From: an uncultured Flavihumibacter sp.
GTDB lineage: Bacteria; Bacteroidota; Bacteroidia; Chitinophagales; Chitinophagaceae
DNA length: 58,021 bases
Direction: 5' to 3'
NCBI GenBank assembly: GCA_946482545.1
Contig: CAMLRX010000008.1
Span: 1-58,021 of the forward strand
The notes beneath the pieces are model-generated. The model ran no database searches and was not told the DNA's origin. It saw only the letters and a program-made list of their open reading frames with translations. Shown one piece after another: positions 51,246 through 58,021 of this stretch. The translations under genes and the position numbers were made by a program. Within the stretch, counting starts at the first letter, position 1, and each line of letters starts with the position of its first letter.

Positions 51246-52919
51246 TTATCCTTTCTTGACTTCTTTGGCCCACGCGTCTTTCAGCGTAACAGTGCGGTTG
51301 AATACCAGTTTTTCGGGCGTACTATCAGTATCCAGGCAGAAATAGCCTTTGCGGATAAACTGGTAAGCGTTAGCATTATCAGCATCCAGCAAAGCTGGTT
51401 CAATGTAAGCATCCGCTATCACCTGCAGGCTGTCTGGGTTAATGTATTCCTTGAAATCACCTTCTTCCGAAGCGGGATTTTCGACTTTGAATAAGCGGTC
51501 GTACAAACGCACTTCCGCTTTGGCGGCATGTTGCACGCTCACCCAATGGATTGTTCCTTTTACGTTGATCCCGCTGGTATCGGCGCCACTTTTACTCTCG
51601 GGAATATAAGTACAGTGAATTTCAGTGATATTACCGGCCGCATCCTTTTTGAAATCCTCACATTTTACAATGTAGGCGTGCTTCAAACGGGCCATCAGTC
51701 CCGGTCCGAGGCGGAAGAACTTCTTGGGAGGGTTCTCCATAAAATCTTCTCTTTCGATCCAGAGCTCACGGGTAAAAGGAATGGTACGGGAGCCGCCGCC
51801 GTTTTCCGCTTCCGGATTGTTCTCTCCTTCCAGCTCCTCCACCTGCCCTTCCGGATAATTGGTGATCACCATTTTAATGGGATCCAGCACAGCCATCCTG
51901 CGGAGCGCGGTTTTGTTGAGTTCTTCCCGGATGCAGAATTCGAGCAGACTCATATCAATCACGTTCTCTCTTTTCTGAATCCCGATTTTATCGCAGAAAG
52001 TTCGGATGCTGGAAGGCGTGTATCCTCTCCTTCTGAAACCGGAAATCGTGGGCATCCTTGGGTCGTTCCAGCCCGAAACATGCTTTTCGTTCACCAGTTG
52101 CAGCAGTTTGCGCTTACTCATTACCGTGTAGGTAAGGTTGAGGCGGGCGAATTCAAACTGTTTGGAAGGGAATATGCCGAGTTGTTCTATGAACCAGTCG
52201 TAGAGCGGACGGTGGGGAATAAACTCCAGCGTACAGATAGAGTGTGTGATGTTTTCAATGCTGTCGCTTTGTCCGTGGGCGAAATCGTACATCGGGTAAA
52301 CGCACCATTTATCACCTGTACGGTGGTGGTGGGCGTGTTTGATGCGGTAGATAATCGGATCCCTGAAGTGCATATTGGGAGAAGCGAGGTCGATTTTCGC
52401 ACGAAGCACTTTGGCGCCGTCGGCGAATTCCCCGTTCTTCATGCGGGTGAACAGGTCGAGGTTCTCCTCTACTGTTCTGCTGCGGTATGGCGTGGGCACA
52501 CCGGGTTCGGTAGGCGTGCCTTTGCCTGCGGCGATTTGTTCAGGCGTGCTGTCGTCTACATAAGCGAGTCCTTTCTGAATAAGGGCCACGGCGAACGCAT
52601 AAAGCTGATCGAAATAATCCGAGGCGTACAATTCATTTTCCCATTCAAAACCTAGCCAGCGTACATCTTCCTTGATGCTGTCCACATATTCAGTGTCTTC
52701 GGTAACGGGGTTGGTATCATCGAAACGGAGGTTGGTTTTTCCCCCGTATTTGGCGGCGATGCCGAAATTCAGGCAGATGCTTTTGGCGTGGCCAATATGC
52801 AGGTATCCGTTTGGCTCAGGCGGGAAGCGGGTTTGAACGCGGCCGCCATGCTTACCGGAACGGATGTCTTCTTCAATAATTTCTTCCAGGAAATTCAATG
52901 GTTTTTTCTCTTCGCTCAT
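51246..52919 (-). CDS. glnS: Glutamine--tRNA ligase
   Basis: 557 residues, class I aminoacyl-tRNA synthetase. The HIGH signature appears as [15 protein letters not shown] near 33 and the KMSKS-like signature as VMSKRKL near 268. The C-terminal third has the anticodon-binding beta-barrels of the GlnRS type, and the catalytic core carries [28 protein letters not shown] near 210, which sets GlnRS apart from bacterial GluRS. The organism thus charges glutamine directly. A large antisense frame on the other strand is a shadow. Confidence 0.96.
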   Translation of the reverse strand: MSEEKKPLNFLEEIIEEDIRSGKHGGRVQTRFPPEPNGYLHIGHAKSICLNFGIAAKYGGKTNLRFDDTNPVTEDTEYVDSIKEDVRWLGFEWENELYASDYFDQLYAFAVALIQKGLAYVDDSTPEQIAAGKGTPTEPGVPTPYRSRTVEENLDLFTRMKNGEFADGAKVLRAKIDLASPNMHFRDPIIYRIKHAHHHRTGDKWCVYPMYDFAHGQSDSIENITHSICTLEFIPHRPLYDWFIEQLGIFPSKQFEFARLNLTYTVMSKRKLLQLVNEKHVSGWNDPRMPTISGFRRRGYTPSSIRTFCDKIGIQKRENVIDMSLLEFCIREELNKTALRRMAVLDPIKMVITNYPEGQVEELEGENNPEAENGGGSRTIPFTRELWIEREDFMENPPKKFFRLGPGLMARLKHAYIVKCEDFKKDAAGNITEIHCTYIPESKSGADTSGINVKGTIHWVSVQHAAKAEVRLYDRLFKVENPASEEGDFKEYINPDSLQVIADAYIEPALLDADNANAYQFIRKGYFCLDTDSTPEKLVFNRTVTLKDAWAKEVKKG

Positions 52920-52959
52920 CTAAAGAAACTTTATAAGTTGTGGCAAATGTACGGGAATG

Positions 52960-53271
52960 TTAATATACGAGGTCTTCCCAGGCAGCCTGTAGTTCGTTGT
53001 ACGCATGTTGATCGCCCGCTGCTTTGGCCTGTTCCATTCCTTTTTCGTACCACTGCACCGCCGCTTCAGTAGCACCCGTTCTTTCCAGCAATTTTCCAAG
53101 GTGGTAATAAGAACCGATATAACCGGGCTCCCGTGTGAGTATGGCCTCGAACAACTGTTGCGCAGCGGACTCATCGCCCAGTTTAATGTATTCCAGCGCA
53201 AGCGCGTGTTGCAGGAACGAATCGGTGGGATTCTGTTCTAAAAATGCTTTCAATTTCACAATCCTGTCCAT
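52960..53271 (-). CDS. Small tetratricopeptide-repeat protein
   Basis: 103 residues. At least two TPR units are visible: FLQHALALEYIKLGDESAAQQLFEAIL near 19-45 and IGSYYHLGKLLERTGATEAAVQWYEKGM near 52-79, plus a capping helix. No signal peptide. A protein-interaction scaffold of unknown partner; it is upstream of glnS by 40 bases and may share its transcript. Divergent from etfB. Confidence 0.8.
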   Translation of the reverse strand: MDRIVKLKAFLEQNPTDSFLQHALALEYIKLGDESAAQQLFEAILTREPGYIGSYYHLGKLLERTGATEAAVQWYEKGMEQAKAAGDQHAYNELQAAWEDLVY

Positions 53272-53316
53272 AAAATGACATCCATTTTTTTATTACCAGG
53301 TAATTGAATCTATCTT

Positions 53317-53354
53317 TACATTTGTAACAAGGTAGTTGCATAAGCAACTTTTTT
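53317..53354 (+). promoter_or_regulatory. Promoter and short attenuator-like hairpin before etfBA
   Basis: TACATTTG (53317-53324) matches TAnnTTTG. Immediately downstream, AGTTGC (53334-53339) and GCAACT (53344-53349) form a 6-bp stem with a 4-base loop, followed by six T. This is the form of a small intrinsic terminator in the 5' leader, 20 bases before the etfB ATG. Confidence 0.5.
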
Positions 53355-53373
53355 CACACACAAAATACCTGGA

Positions 53374-54117
53374 ATGAAGATTTTAGTTTGTATCAGTAAA
53401 ACGCCGGACACAACGGCAAAAATAGCTTTCACCGACAACAATACGAAATTCGCATCCGACGGTGTTCAGTACATCATCAACCCTTACGACGAGTGGTACT
53501 CGCTGGTGCGCGCCATTGAACTGAAAGAAAAGGACGCATCCATTGCGCTGCACCTGGTAACGGTGGGCGGCGCCGATGCAGAACCTATCATACGCAAGGC
53601 GCTCGCGCTGGGCGGTGATGAAGCCATCCGCGTAAATTCCGACAACACAGACTCCTTTAACATTGCCAGCCAGATCGCGGCCGTAGCAAAAGAAGGTGGT
53701 TACGACCTGGTATTTACCGGGAAGGAAACCATCGACTACAATGGCTCTTCCATTGGTGGCATGGTGGCCGAACTCCTGGATATGCCTTATATTTCATTGG
53801 CCACCAAACTGGAGCTGAATGGTGCCGTGGCTACGGTGAACCGCGAAATTGAAGGCGGGGAAGAAACCAATGAAGTTACTCTTCCTGCCGTGATCAGCTG
53901 CCAGAAAGGTATGGCCGAAGCACGCATCCCCAATATGAGAGGTATTATGGCGGCACGTTCCAAACCCTTAAAAGTGGTAGAACCCACTGCTGCCGATTCG
54001 CTTACTTCCATTGCCGGATTTGAACTGCCTCCCGCGAAAGCAGGCGTGAAACTGATTGCTCCGGATAATGTGGGCGAACTGGTGAAACTGCTGCACGAGG
54101 AAGCACGCGTTATTTAA
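53374..54117 (+). CDS. etfB: Electron transfer flavoprotein, beta subunit
   Basis: 247 residues. It starts KILVCISKTPDTTAKIAF, and has YDEWYSLVRAIELKE near 40 and FTGKETIDYNGSSIGGMVAELLDMP near 117, all typical of the AMP-binding beta subunit. With EtfA it carries electrons from acyl-CoA dehydrogenases to the quinone pool. EtfA follows after 52 bases. Confidence 0.95.
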   Translation: MKILVCISKTPDTTAKIAFTDNNTKFASDGVQYIINPYDEWYSLVRAIELKEKDASIALHLVTVGGADAEPIIRKALALGGDEAIRVNSDNTDSFNIASQIAAVAKEGGYDLVFTGKETIDYNGSSIGGMVAELLDMPYISLATKLELNGAVATVNREIEGGEETNEVTLPAVISCQKGMAEARIPNMRGIMAARSKPLKVVEPTAADSLTSIAGFELPPAKAGVKLIAPDNVGELVKLLHEEARVI

Positions 54118-54169
54118 GCGCGCTCCTGTCAGTTCCATATTACTTCATACTTAACTACAGCTTACTATT

Positions 54170-55129
54170 ATGTCGGTATTAATATTCATCGATCAGGCCG
54201 ATGGCCATGTAAAAAAATCTGCTCTTGAAGCATTGTCTTATGGCGCTGCCGTTGCCGCACAGGCAGGTACAACCGCGGAAGCCGTGGTACTGGGTTCCGT
54301 AAAAGAGGATCTTTCTGCACTGGGTAAATACGGTATTGCAAAAATTCACCACATCAGCGATGCAGCGCTTGACCACGTTGATGCACAGGTGTATGCGCAG
54401 GTGGTGGCGGAAGCCGCGCAAAAAGCCAACGCGACCATTGTTATTTTATCGCACAATACAACGGGTAAAGCTGTTGCACCAAGATTGTCTGCACGGCTGA
54501 AAGCCGGACTGGTAGCAGGTGCAGTTGCGGTTCCCGAATCTGTTGCTCCTTTTATCGTTAAGAAGAATGTATTCTCCGGGAAAGCGTTCGCGCGCATCCA
54601 GGTGGATACGCCTGTGAAGATCGTTTCGCTGAACCCGAATGCTTACGCCATCAAAGAAACCGGCGGTTCCGCTACGGTGGAAACACTCCAGGTAAATGTT
54701 CCCGCTCCTAAAGTGAAGGTAACGGCCACCAATAAGGTTTCAGGAGAAATCCCCCTGAGTGAGGCAGAAAGAGTGGTGAGTGGCGGTCGTGGTTTGAAAG
54801 GCCCTGAAAACTGGGGACTGGTAGAAGACCTCGCCAAAGCACTGGATGCTGCCACCGCCTGCAGCCGCCCAGTTTCCGATACGCACTGGCGTCCGCACCA
54901 CGAACACGTTGGTCAGACTGGTCTCGCCATCGCGCCCAACCTCTACATCGCCATTGGTATCTCTGGCGCAATTCAACACCTCGCGGGCGTGAACAGAAGT
55001 AAGGTAATCGTGGTCATCAATAAAGACCCCGAAGCGCCATTCTTCAAAGCCGCGGACTATGGTATTGTGGGCGATGCTTTTGAAGTAGTGCCGAAGTTGA
55101 TAGAAGAAGTGAAGAAACTGAAGTCGTGA
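54170..55129 (+). CDS. etfA: Electron transfer flavoprotein, alpha subunit
   Basis: 319 residues. The N-terminal half resembles EtfB. The C-terminal FAD-binding domain has RVVSGGRGLKGPENWGLVEDLAKAL near 202, GQTGLAIAPNLYIAIGISGAIQHLAG near 255-280 and VVINKDPEAPFFKAADYGIVGDAFEVVPKL near the end. Forms the heterodimer with EtfB. A terminator lies 73 bases downstream. Confidence 0.96.
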   Translation: MSVLIFIDQADGHVKKSALEALSYGAAVAAQAGTTAEAVVLGSVKEDLSALGKYGIAKIHHISDAALDHVDAQVYAQVVAEAAQKANATIVILSHNTTGKAVAPRLSARLKAGLVAGAVAVPESVAPFIVKKNVFSGKAFARIQVDTPVKIVSLNPNAYAIKETGGSATVETLQVNVPAPKVKVTATNKVSGEIPLSEAERVVSGGRGLKGPENWGLVEDLAKALDAATACSRPVSDTHWRPHHEHVGQTGLAIAPNLYIAIGISGAIQHLAGVNRSKVIVVINKDPEAPFFKAADYGIVGDAFEVVPKLIEEVKKLKS

Positions 55130-55202
55130 TTTTCAGCATGAGCACAGCAAGGAAATGAAACTTTCCCTACTGACGCTATTTTCATACATGTTTTTAGAAG
55201 CA

Positions 55203-55237
55203 AGAGGGTGTATCGTATTTGATACACCCTCTCTTTA
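55203..55237 (+). terminator. Intrinsic terminator of etfBA
   Basis: AGAGGGTGTATC (55203-55214) pairs with GATACACCCTCT (55221-55232), 12 bp with a 6-base loop, followed by a short T run. Confidence 0.88.
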
Positions 55238-55473
55238 TAAAGCACGCTGATGGAGACAATTTTCGTTTATGCGATGCTCCAAAGCCTTCCTTTAATTTTA
55301 AGTTCCCCACTTTACTTTCCTCGAAATCCTTCCCGCCCCGTTCCAAGCCAATACTGATTTCATTCCATTCAATGCGCTGGCGCGGCCTTTAAAACTTATC
55401 TGTCAAAACAAACTATTCCTTCTCAAAAAATACTATTTTCGGGCTTCAAATTGAACAAATTCCGAGCGTTGGT
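55238..55473. other. Intergenic stretch with no recognised element
   Basis: The gap between etfA and the nuclease gene is 344 bases. Apart from the etfBA terminator nothing clear is seen. The last 50 bases are AT-rich and hold a weak promoter-like TACTATTTTC. A 32-codon frame starting at 55155 runs through the terminator and is taken as chance. Confidence 0.5.
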
Positions 55474-56073
55474 ATGAAGAAAATAGAACTGGAAATAGTT
55501 GCCTTGTCCCACAGTATTACGCAAACCCATTCGTATGCGGTGGTATTGGGCGAAGTGAACGGTTTGCGCAGGCTGCCTATTGTAATCGGTGGTTTTGAGG
55601 CCCAGGCCATTGCGGTTGCGTTGGAAAAAATGCAGCCCAGCCGCCCCCTCACCCACGACCTGATGAAGAATTTCATGAACGCCTTTGGCGTAGAACTCCA
55701 GGAAATCGTCATCAGCGATCTGCAGGAAGGTATTTTCTATTCCAGGTTGGTTTGCCACAACGACCGCGATACTGTTGAGATTGATTCCCGTACTTCGGAT
55801 GCGCTCGCCCTGGCGGTTCGCTTCGGATGTCCCATATTTACTTACGACCATATTCTCGAAAGTGCAGGCATCCTGATGGAAGATACCGGAGGTAAAAAGA
55901 AGAAGTCTTCTACCCAGCAAGCCCCGGCCAGCACCACTTCAGAAGTTACACACGACGACCTGAAGGCGCTCTCGCTCGAAGAACTGAATACCCTTCTGAA
56001 CGAAGTGGTGGAACAGGAAGATTATATCCGGGCCATCGCTATCCGTAACGAGATCAATAGCCGGAAAGCTTAA
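55474..56073 (+). CDS. Bifunctional nuclease family protein with C-terminal UvrB/C motif
   Basis: 199 residues. The BFN (DUF151) domain fills about 1-130: KIELEIVALSHSITQTHSYAVVLGEV, RRLPIVIGGFEAQAIAVALE near 30-50, RPLTHDLMKNFMNAFGVEL near 57-75 and RTSDALALAVRFGCPIFT near 105-122. A Lys/Ser/Ala-rich linker leads to a helical UvrB/UvrC-like segment (LNEVVEQEDYIRAIAIRNEI). Plant and bacterial relatives cut RNA and DNA, but the role in Bacteroidota is uncertain. Six bases before ispE. Confidence 0.9.
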   Translation: MKKIELEIVALSHSITQTHSYAVVLGEVNGLRRLPIVIGGFEAQAIAVALEKMQPSRPLTHDLMKNFMNAFGVELQEIVISDLQEGIFYSRLVCHNDRDTVEIDSRTSDALALAVRFGCPIFTYDHILESAGILMEDTGGKKKKSSTQQAPASTTSEVTHDDLKALSLEELNTLLNEVVEQEDYIRAIAIRNEINSRKA

Positions 56074-56078
56074 TTCAG

Positions 56079-56897
56079 ATGGTGGTTTTCCCCAATGGAA
56101 AGATCAACCTCGGCCTGTACATCACTGGTAAAAGGCCCGATGGCTACCACAACCTGGAAACGGTGTTCTTCCCTGTCCCCATCAAAGATGCACTGGAAAT
56201 ACTTCCGTTTAAAAACGGAACCGAAGATGTTTTTACACTTACAGGGTTGCCCGTAGAAGGAGATGCCACAGGTAACCTCTGCCTGAAAGCGGTTCAGTTA
56301 ATGAGGATGCGCCATCCTTCCATTCCCTTTCTGCGTATGCACCTCCACAAGGTGATTCCTATGGGCGCAGGTCTGGGTGGCGGTTCGGCTGATGGCGCAT
56401 TCACCCTTTCGTTGCTGAATAAACTTTTCAGGATCGGACTTACCTCGGATCAGCTAAAAACTTATGCGCTTCAACTGGGCAGTGATTGTCCCTTTTTTAT
56501 AGACAACGCTCCTTCTTATGCCGAAGGTCGGGGTGAGTTGTTGACGCCTGTTCAGATCGATCTTTCCGCCTATACACTGGTATTGGTGAATCCCCGGATT
56601 CACGTTTCAACCGCCCTTGCTTTTGCCGGCATCACCCCATCTCCTGCCCCGGTCCGTTTACAGGAAGTTATTACGCAACCTGTCGATACCTGGAAAGAAC
56701 AACTCCACAATGATTTTGAGCGGAATGTTTTTGAAAAGTTCCCCGAAATAGCGGCAGTGAAGACACAACTATATCAGGCGGGCGCCACTTATGCCGCCAT
56801 GAGCGGAACCGGCTCCACCGTATTTGGGCTGTTTGAATCAGCACCTGAACTGAAGCTGCCGGAAAACTACCTCGTGTTGCAACTGAAGTTGGGATGA
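56079..56897 (+). CDS. ispE: 4-diphosphocytidyl-2-C-methyl-D-erythritol kinase
   Basis: 272 residues, GHMP kinase family. It starts MVVFPNGKINLGLYITGKRPDGYHNLETVF; the ATP-binding loop PMGAGLGGGSADGAF is near 90, and AAMSGTGSTVFGLF near 240 is the third GHMP motif. It phosphorylates CDP-methylerythritol in the MEP isoprenoid pathway. Cytoplasmic. Confidence 0.95.
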   Translation: MVVFPNGKINLGLYITGKRPDGYHNLETVFFPVPIKDALEILPFKNGTEDVFTLTGLPVEGDATGNLCLKAVQLMRMRHPSIPFLRMHLHKVIPMGAGLGGGSADGAFTLSLLNKLFRIGLTSDQLKTYALQLGSDCPFFIDNAPSYAEGRGELLTPVQIDLSAYTLVLVNPRIHVSTALAFAGITPSPAPVRLQEVITQPVDTWKEQLHNDFERNVFEKFPEIAAVKTQLYQAGATYAAMSGTGSTVFGLFESAPELKLPENYLVLQLKLG

Positions 56898-56902
56898 TTT
56901 TG

Positions 56903-56910
56903 TACCTTTG
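56903..56910 (+). promoter_or_regulatory. -7 promoter box of the rocD leader
   Basis: TACCTTTG fits TAnnTTTG; a TTG stands 23 bases upstream at 56877-56879, within ispE. Transcription from here would give a leader of about 315 bases before the aminotransferase gene. Confidence 0.5.
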
Positions 56911-56915
56911 GCGCA

Positions 56916-56984
56916 ATGTTTCAATTCTCCACGATAGATTTCTTAGGCCAGAACCTTGATTTTCTGGATCATCCCGTTGGGTAA
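56916..56984 (+). CDS. Possible 22-residue leader peptide
   Basis: ATG 56916 stands five bases after the TACCTTTG box, the same spacing as at 9786-9799, and opens a frame MFQFSTIDFLGQNLDFLDHPVG ending TAA at 56982-56984, written here as 22 codons in two parts: MFQFSTIDFLG then QNLDFLDHPVG. It would be translated without a leader. It has no arginine, ornithine-related codon run or other attenuation signature. It may equally be a chance frame or the remnant of a lost gene. Confidence 0.25.
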   Translation: MFQFSTIDFLGQNLDFLDHPVG

Positions 56985-57151
56985 TCACCATCTTCATATC
57001 AGCTTATCGTTTGAAGACAGCTACTGCATTCTGTTTTCACTTAATACATTGATCGGTTTCTAAGGCATTGAACCTTCCTTCATTCGTTGTACACGTTAGC
57101 GGTACAATAAGAAAGTTTTCATCCCTTAGGCAAAGGATTGTCGAATAATGT

Positions 57152-57203
57152 TTCAGGAAAAACCTGAACTCATGGATACCAATAATAGAAATTTCAGGTT
57201 TTT
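57152..57203 (+). promoter_or_regulatory. Attenuator-like leader of the aminotransferase gene
   Basis: Three segments can pair in two exclusive ways. TTCAGG (57152-57157) pairs with CCTGAA (57163-57168) as a small hairpin. AAAAACCTGAA (57158-57168) pairs instead with TTCAGGTTTTT (57193-57203) over 11 bp, giving a stem that ends in a T-tract like a terminator. The start codon is 27 bases on. Confidence 0.45.
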
Positions 57204-57230
57204 AATCAGAACAGCTTAACATTCAAATAC

Positions 57231-58021
57231 ATGAATACGCAATCAATAAACTCATTGTCAACAGCTTATTACCTCGAACTGGAAGAAAAATATGGGGCAC
57301 ACAATTACCATCCGTTACCCGTTGTTTTGGAGAAGGGTGAAGGTGTCTTTATGTGGGATATTGAAGGAAAAAGATACTACGATTTTCTCAGTGGTTATTC
57401 CGCGGTAAACCAGGGGCATTGTCACCCACGGATCATCCGTGCTTTAACGGAGCAGGCGGGGAAACTTACACTTACCTCACGGGCGTTCCACAACAATTTA
57501 CTGGGTGAATATGCGCAGTACATTACAGCGTATTTCGGTTACGATAAAGTGCTTCCCATGAACACCGGCGTGGAAGGTGGGGAAACCGCTATTAAACTGG
57601 CCAGGCGTTGGGCGTACACTAAGAAGGGCGTTGCCGGAAACCAGGCGAAGATCATTTTCGCTGAAGACAATTTCTGGGGAAGAACCATGGCCGCTATTTC
57701 CTCTTCCACCGATCCATCCAGTTACAAAGGATTCGGCCCCTATATGCCCGGCTTTGAATTGGTGCCGTACAACGATCTTAACGCGCTGGAAAATGCGCTC
57801 CGGGATAACAATGTCGCGGCCTTCATGGTGGAACCCATCCAGGGTGAAGCCGGTGTAGTGGTACCGGATGAAGGCTACCTGAAAGGTGTTCGTGCCTTGT
57901 GCGATCAATACAATGTGCTGTTCATCGCCGATGAAATCCAGACAGGCCTTTGCCGCACGGGAAGAATGCTCGCCTGCGACCATGAAAATGTTCGTCCGGA
58001 TATCCTCATTCTCGGCAAAGC
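57231..58021 (+). CDS. rocD: Ornithine aminotransferase (3' truncated by window)
   Basis: At least 263 residues, open at the window end. A class III aminotransferase. It begins [24 protein letters not shown], the N-terminus typical of ornithine--oxo-acid transaminases. Further marks are [14 protein letters not shown] near 61, [18 protein letters not shown] near 110 and [16 protein letters not shown] near 232. The last codons LILGKA carry the PLP lysine, so the C-terminal third is outside the window. It turns ornithine into glutamate semialdehyde, the substrate of the pruA product encoded at 45853-47484. Confidence 0.93.
   Translation, partial: MNTQSINSLSTAYYLELEEKYGAHNYHPLPVVLEKGEGVFMWDIEGKRYYDFLSGYSAVNQGHCHPRIIRALTEQAGKLTLTSRAFHNNLLGEYAQYITAYFGYDKVLPMNTGVEGGETAIKLARRWAYTKKGVAGNQAKIIFAEDNFWGRTMAAISSSTDPSSYKGFGPYMPGFELVPYNDLNALENALRDNNVAAFMVEPIQGEAGVVVPDEGYLKGVRALCDQYNVLFIADEIQTGLCRTGRMLACDHENVRPDILILGK

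Noticed and set aside
51528..52655. 375-codon frame on the plus strand across glnS
   Set aside because: Antisense to a clear GlnRS gene with both class I signatures; no recognisable domain.
55155..55250. 32-codon frame after etfA
   Set aside because: It runs through the etfBA terminator hairpin and has no promoter or family likeness.
1..58021. tRNA, rRNA, integrase or prophage genes
   Set aside because: I looked for their typical sequences on both strands and recognised none; a tRNAscan-type search would be needed to exclude tRNAs fully.

Overview
The window reads as a chromosomal segment of a Bacteroidota bacterium, most likely Chitinophagaceae or a close relative. The grounds are a SusC/SusD pair, a TonB-type outer-membrane receptor, promoters of the TTG-N20-TAnnTTTG class, A-rich gene starts without Shine-Dalgarno sites, and gene families typical of that group (permuted mutarotase, SirB1-type protein, bifunctional nuclease). 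It is not phage- or plasmid-like. No rRNA, tRNA, transposase or CRISPR array was recognised.

Layout. 1-2235: the end of an S41 protease gene and a cysteine/cystathionine synthase-like PLP enzyme. 2236-3501: a 1.27 kb stretch without a convincing protein gene, holding two tandem diverged copies of what looks like one structured non-coding RNA gene, each with its own matching promoter. 3502-5466: a cytoplasmic metal/corrinoid-binding protein and class II aldolase. 5712-7723: a tiny repeat lipoprotein and an ECF sigma factor overlapping a membrane protein that joins an anti-sigma-like N-terminus to a trypsin-like protease. 7794-12468: nucleotidyltransferase, a D-cysteine desulfhydrase-like gene broken by one UGA, a secreted unknown, lipB and an RluD-type pseudouridine synthase. 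12469-12951: a nested inverted-repeat (MITE-like) element. 12954-19074: a leftward cluster pxpB-pxpC-pxpA-NRAMP-SpoU methyltransferase-UbiA prenyltransferase-ruvX-def. 19193-23284: topA, a SirB1-type protein and a membrane protein.

23822-43770 is a glycan-use region. An alpha-fucosidase and a TonB-type receptor are followed by a compact leftward sialic acid operon: susC-susD, nanA-type lyase, permuted mutarotase, MFS transporter, sialidase, AGE-family epimerase, sialate O-acetylesterase and GH20 hexosaminidase. A divergent FadR-type regulator faces it, with two near-identical 19-bp palindromes in the shared control region. The set covers de-O-acetylation, release, import, anomer conversion, lysis to ManNAc plus pyruvate and epimerisation to GlcNAc.

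43777-58021 is mostly housekeeping: coaD, pyrB, pyrR, pruA, prfB with a classical programmed +1 frameshift, threonine aldolase, tilS, glnS, a TPR protein, etfBA, a bifunctional nuclease, ispE and the start of an ornithine aminotransferase gene with an attenuator-like leader.

The most unusual element is the tandem RNA pair at about 2481-3470. Both copies have the same promoter geometry, a 14-bp long-range helix beginning at the predicted transcript start, a 3' hairpin whose sequence changes on both arms while pairing is kept, and many TCCAAT-like motifs.
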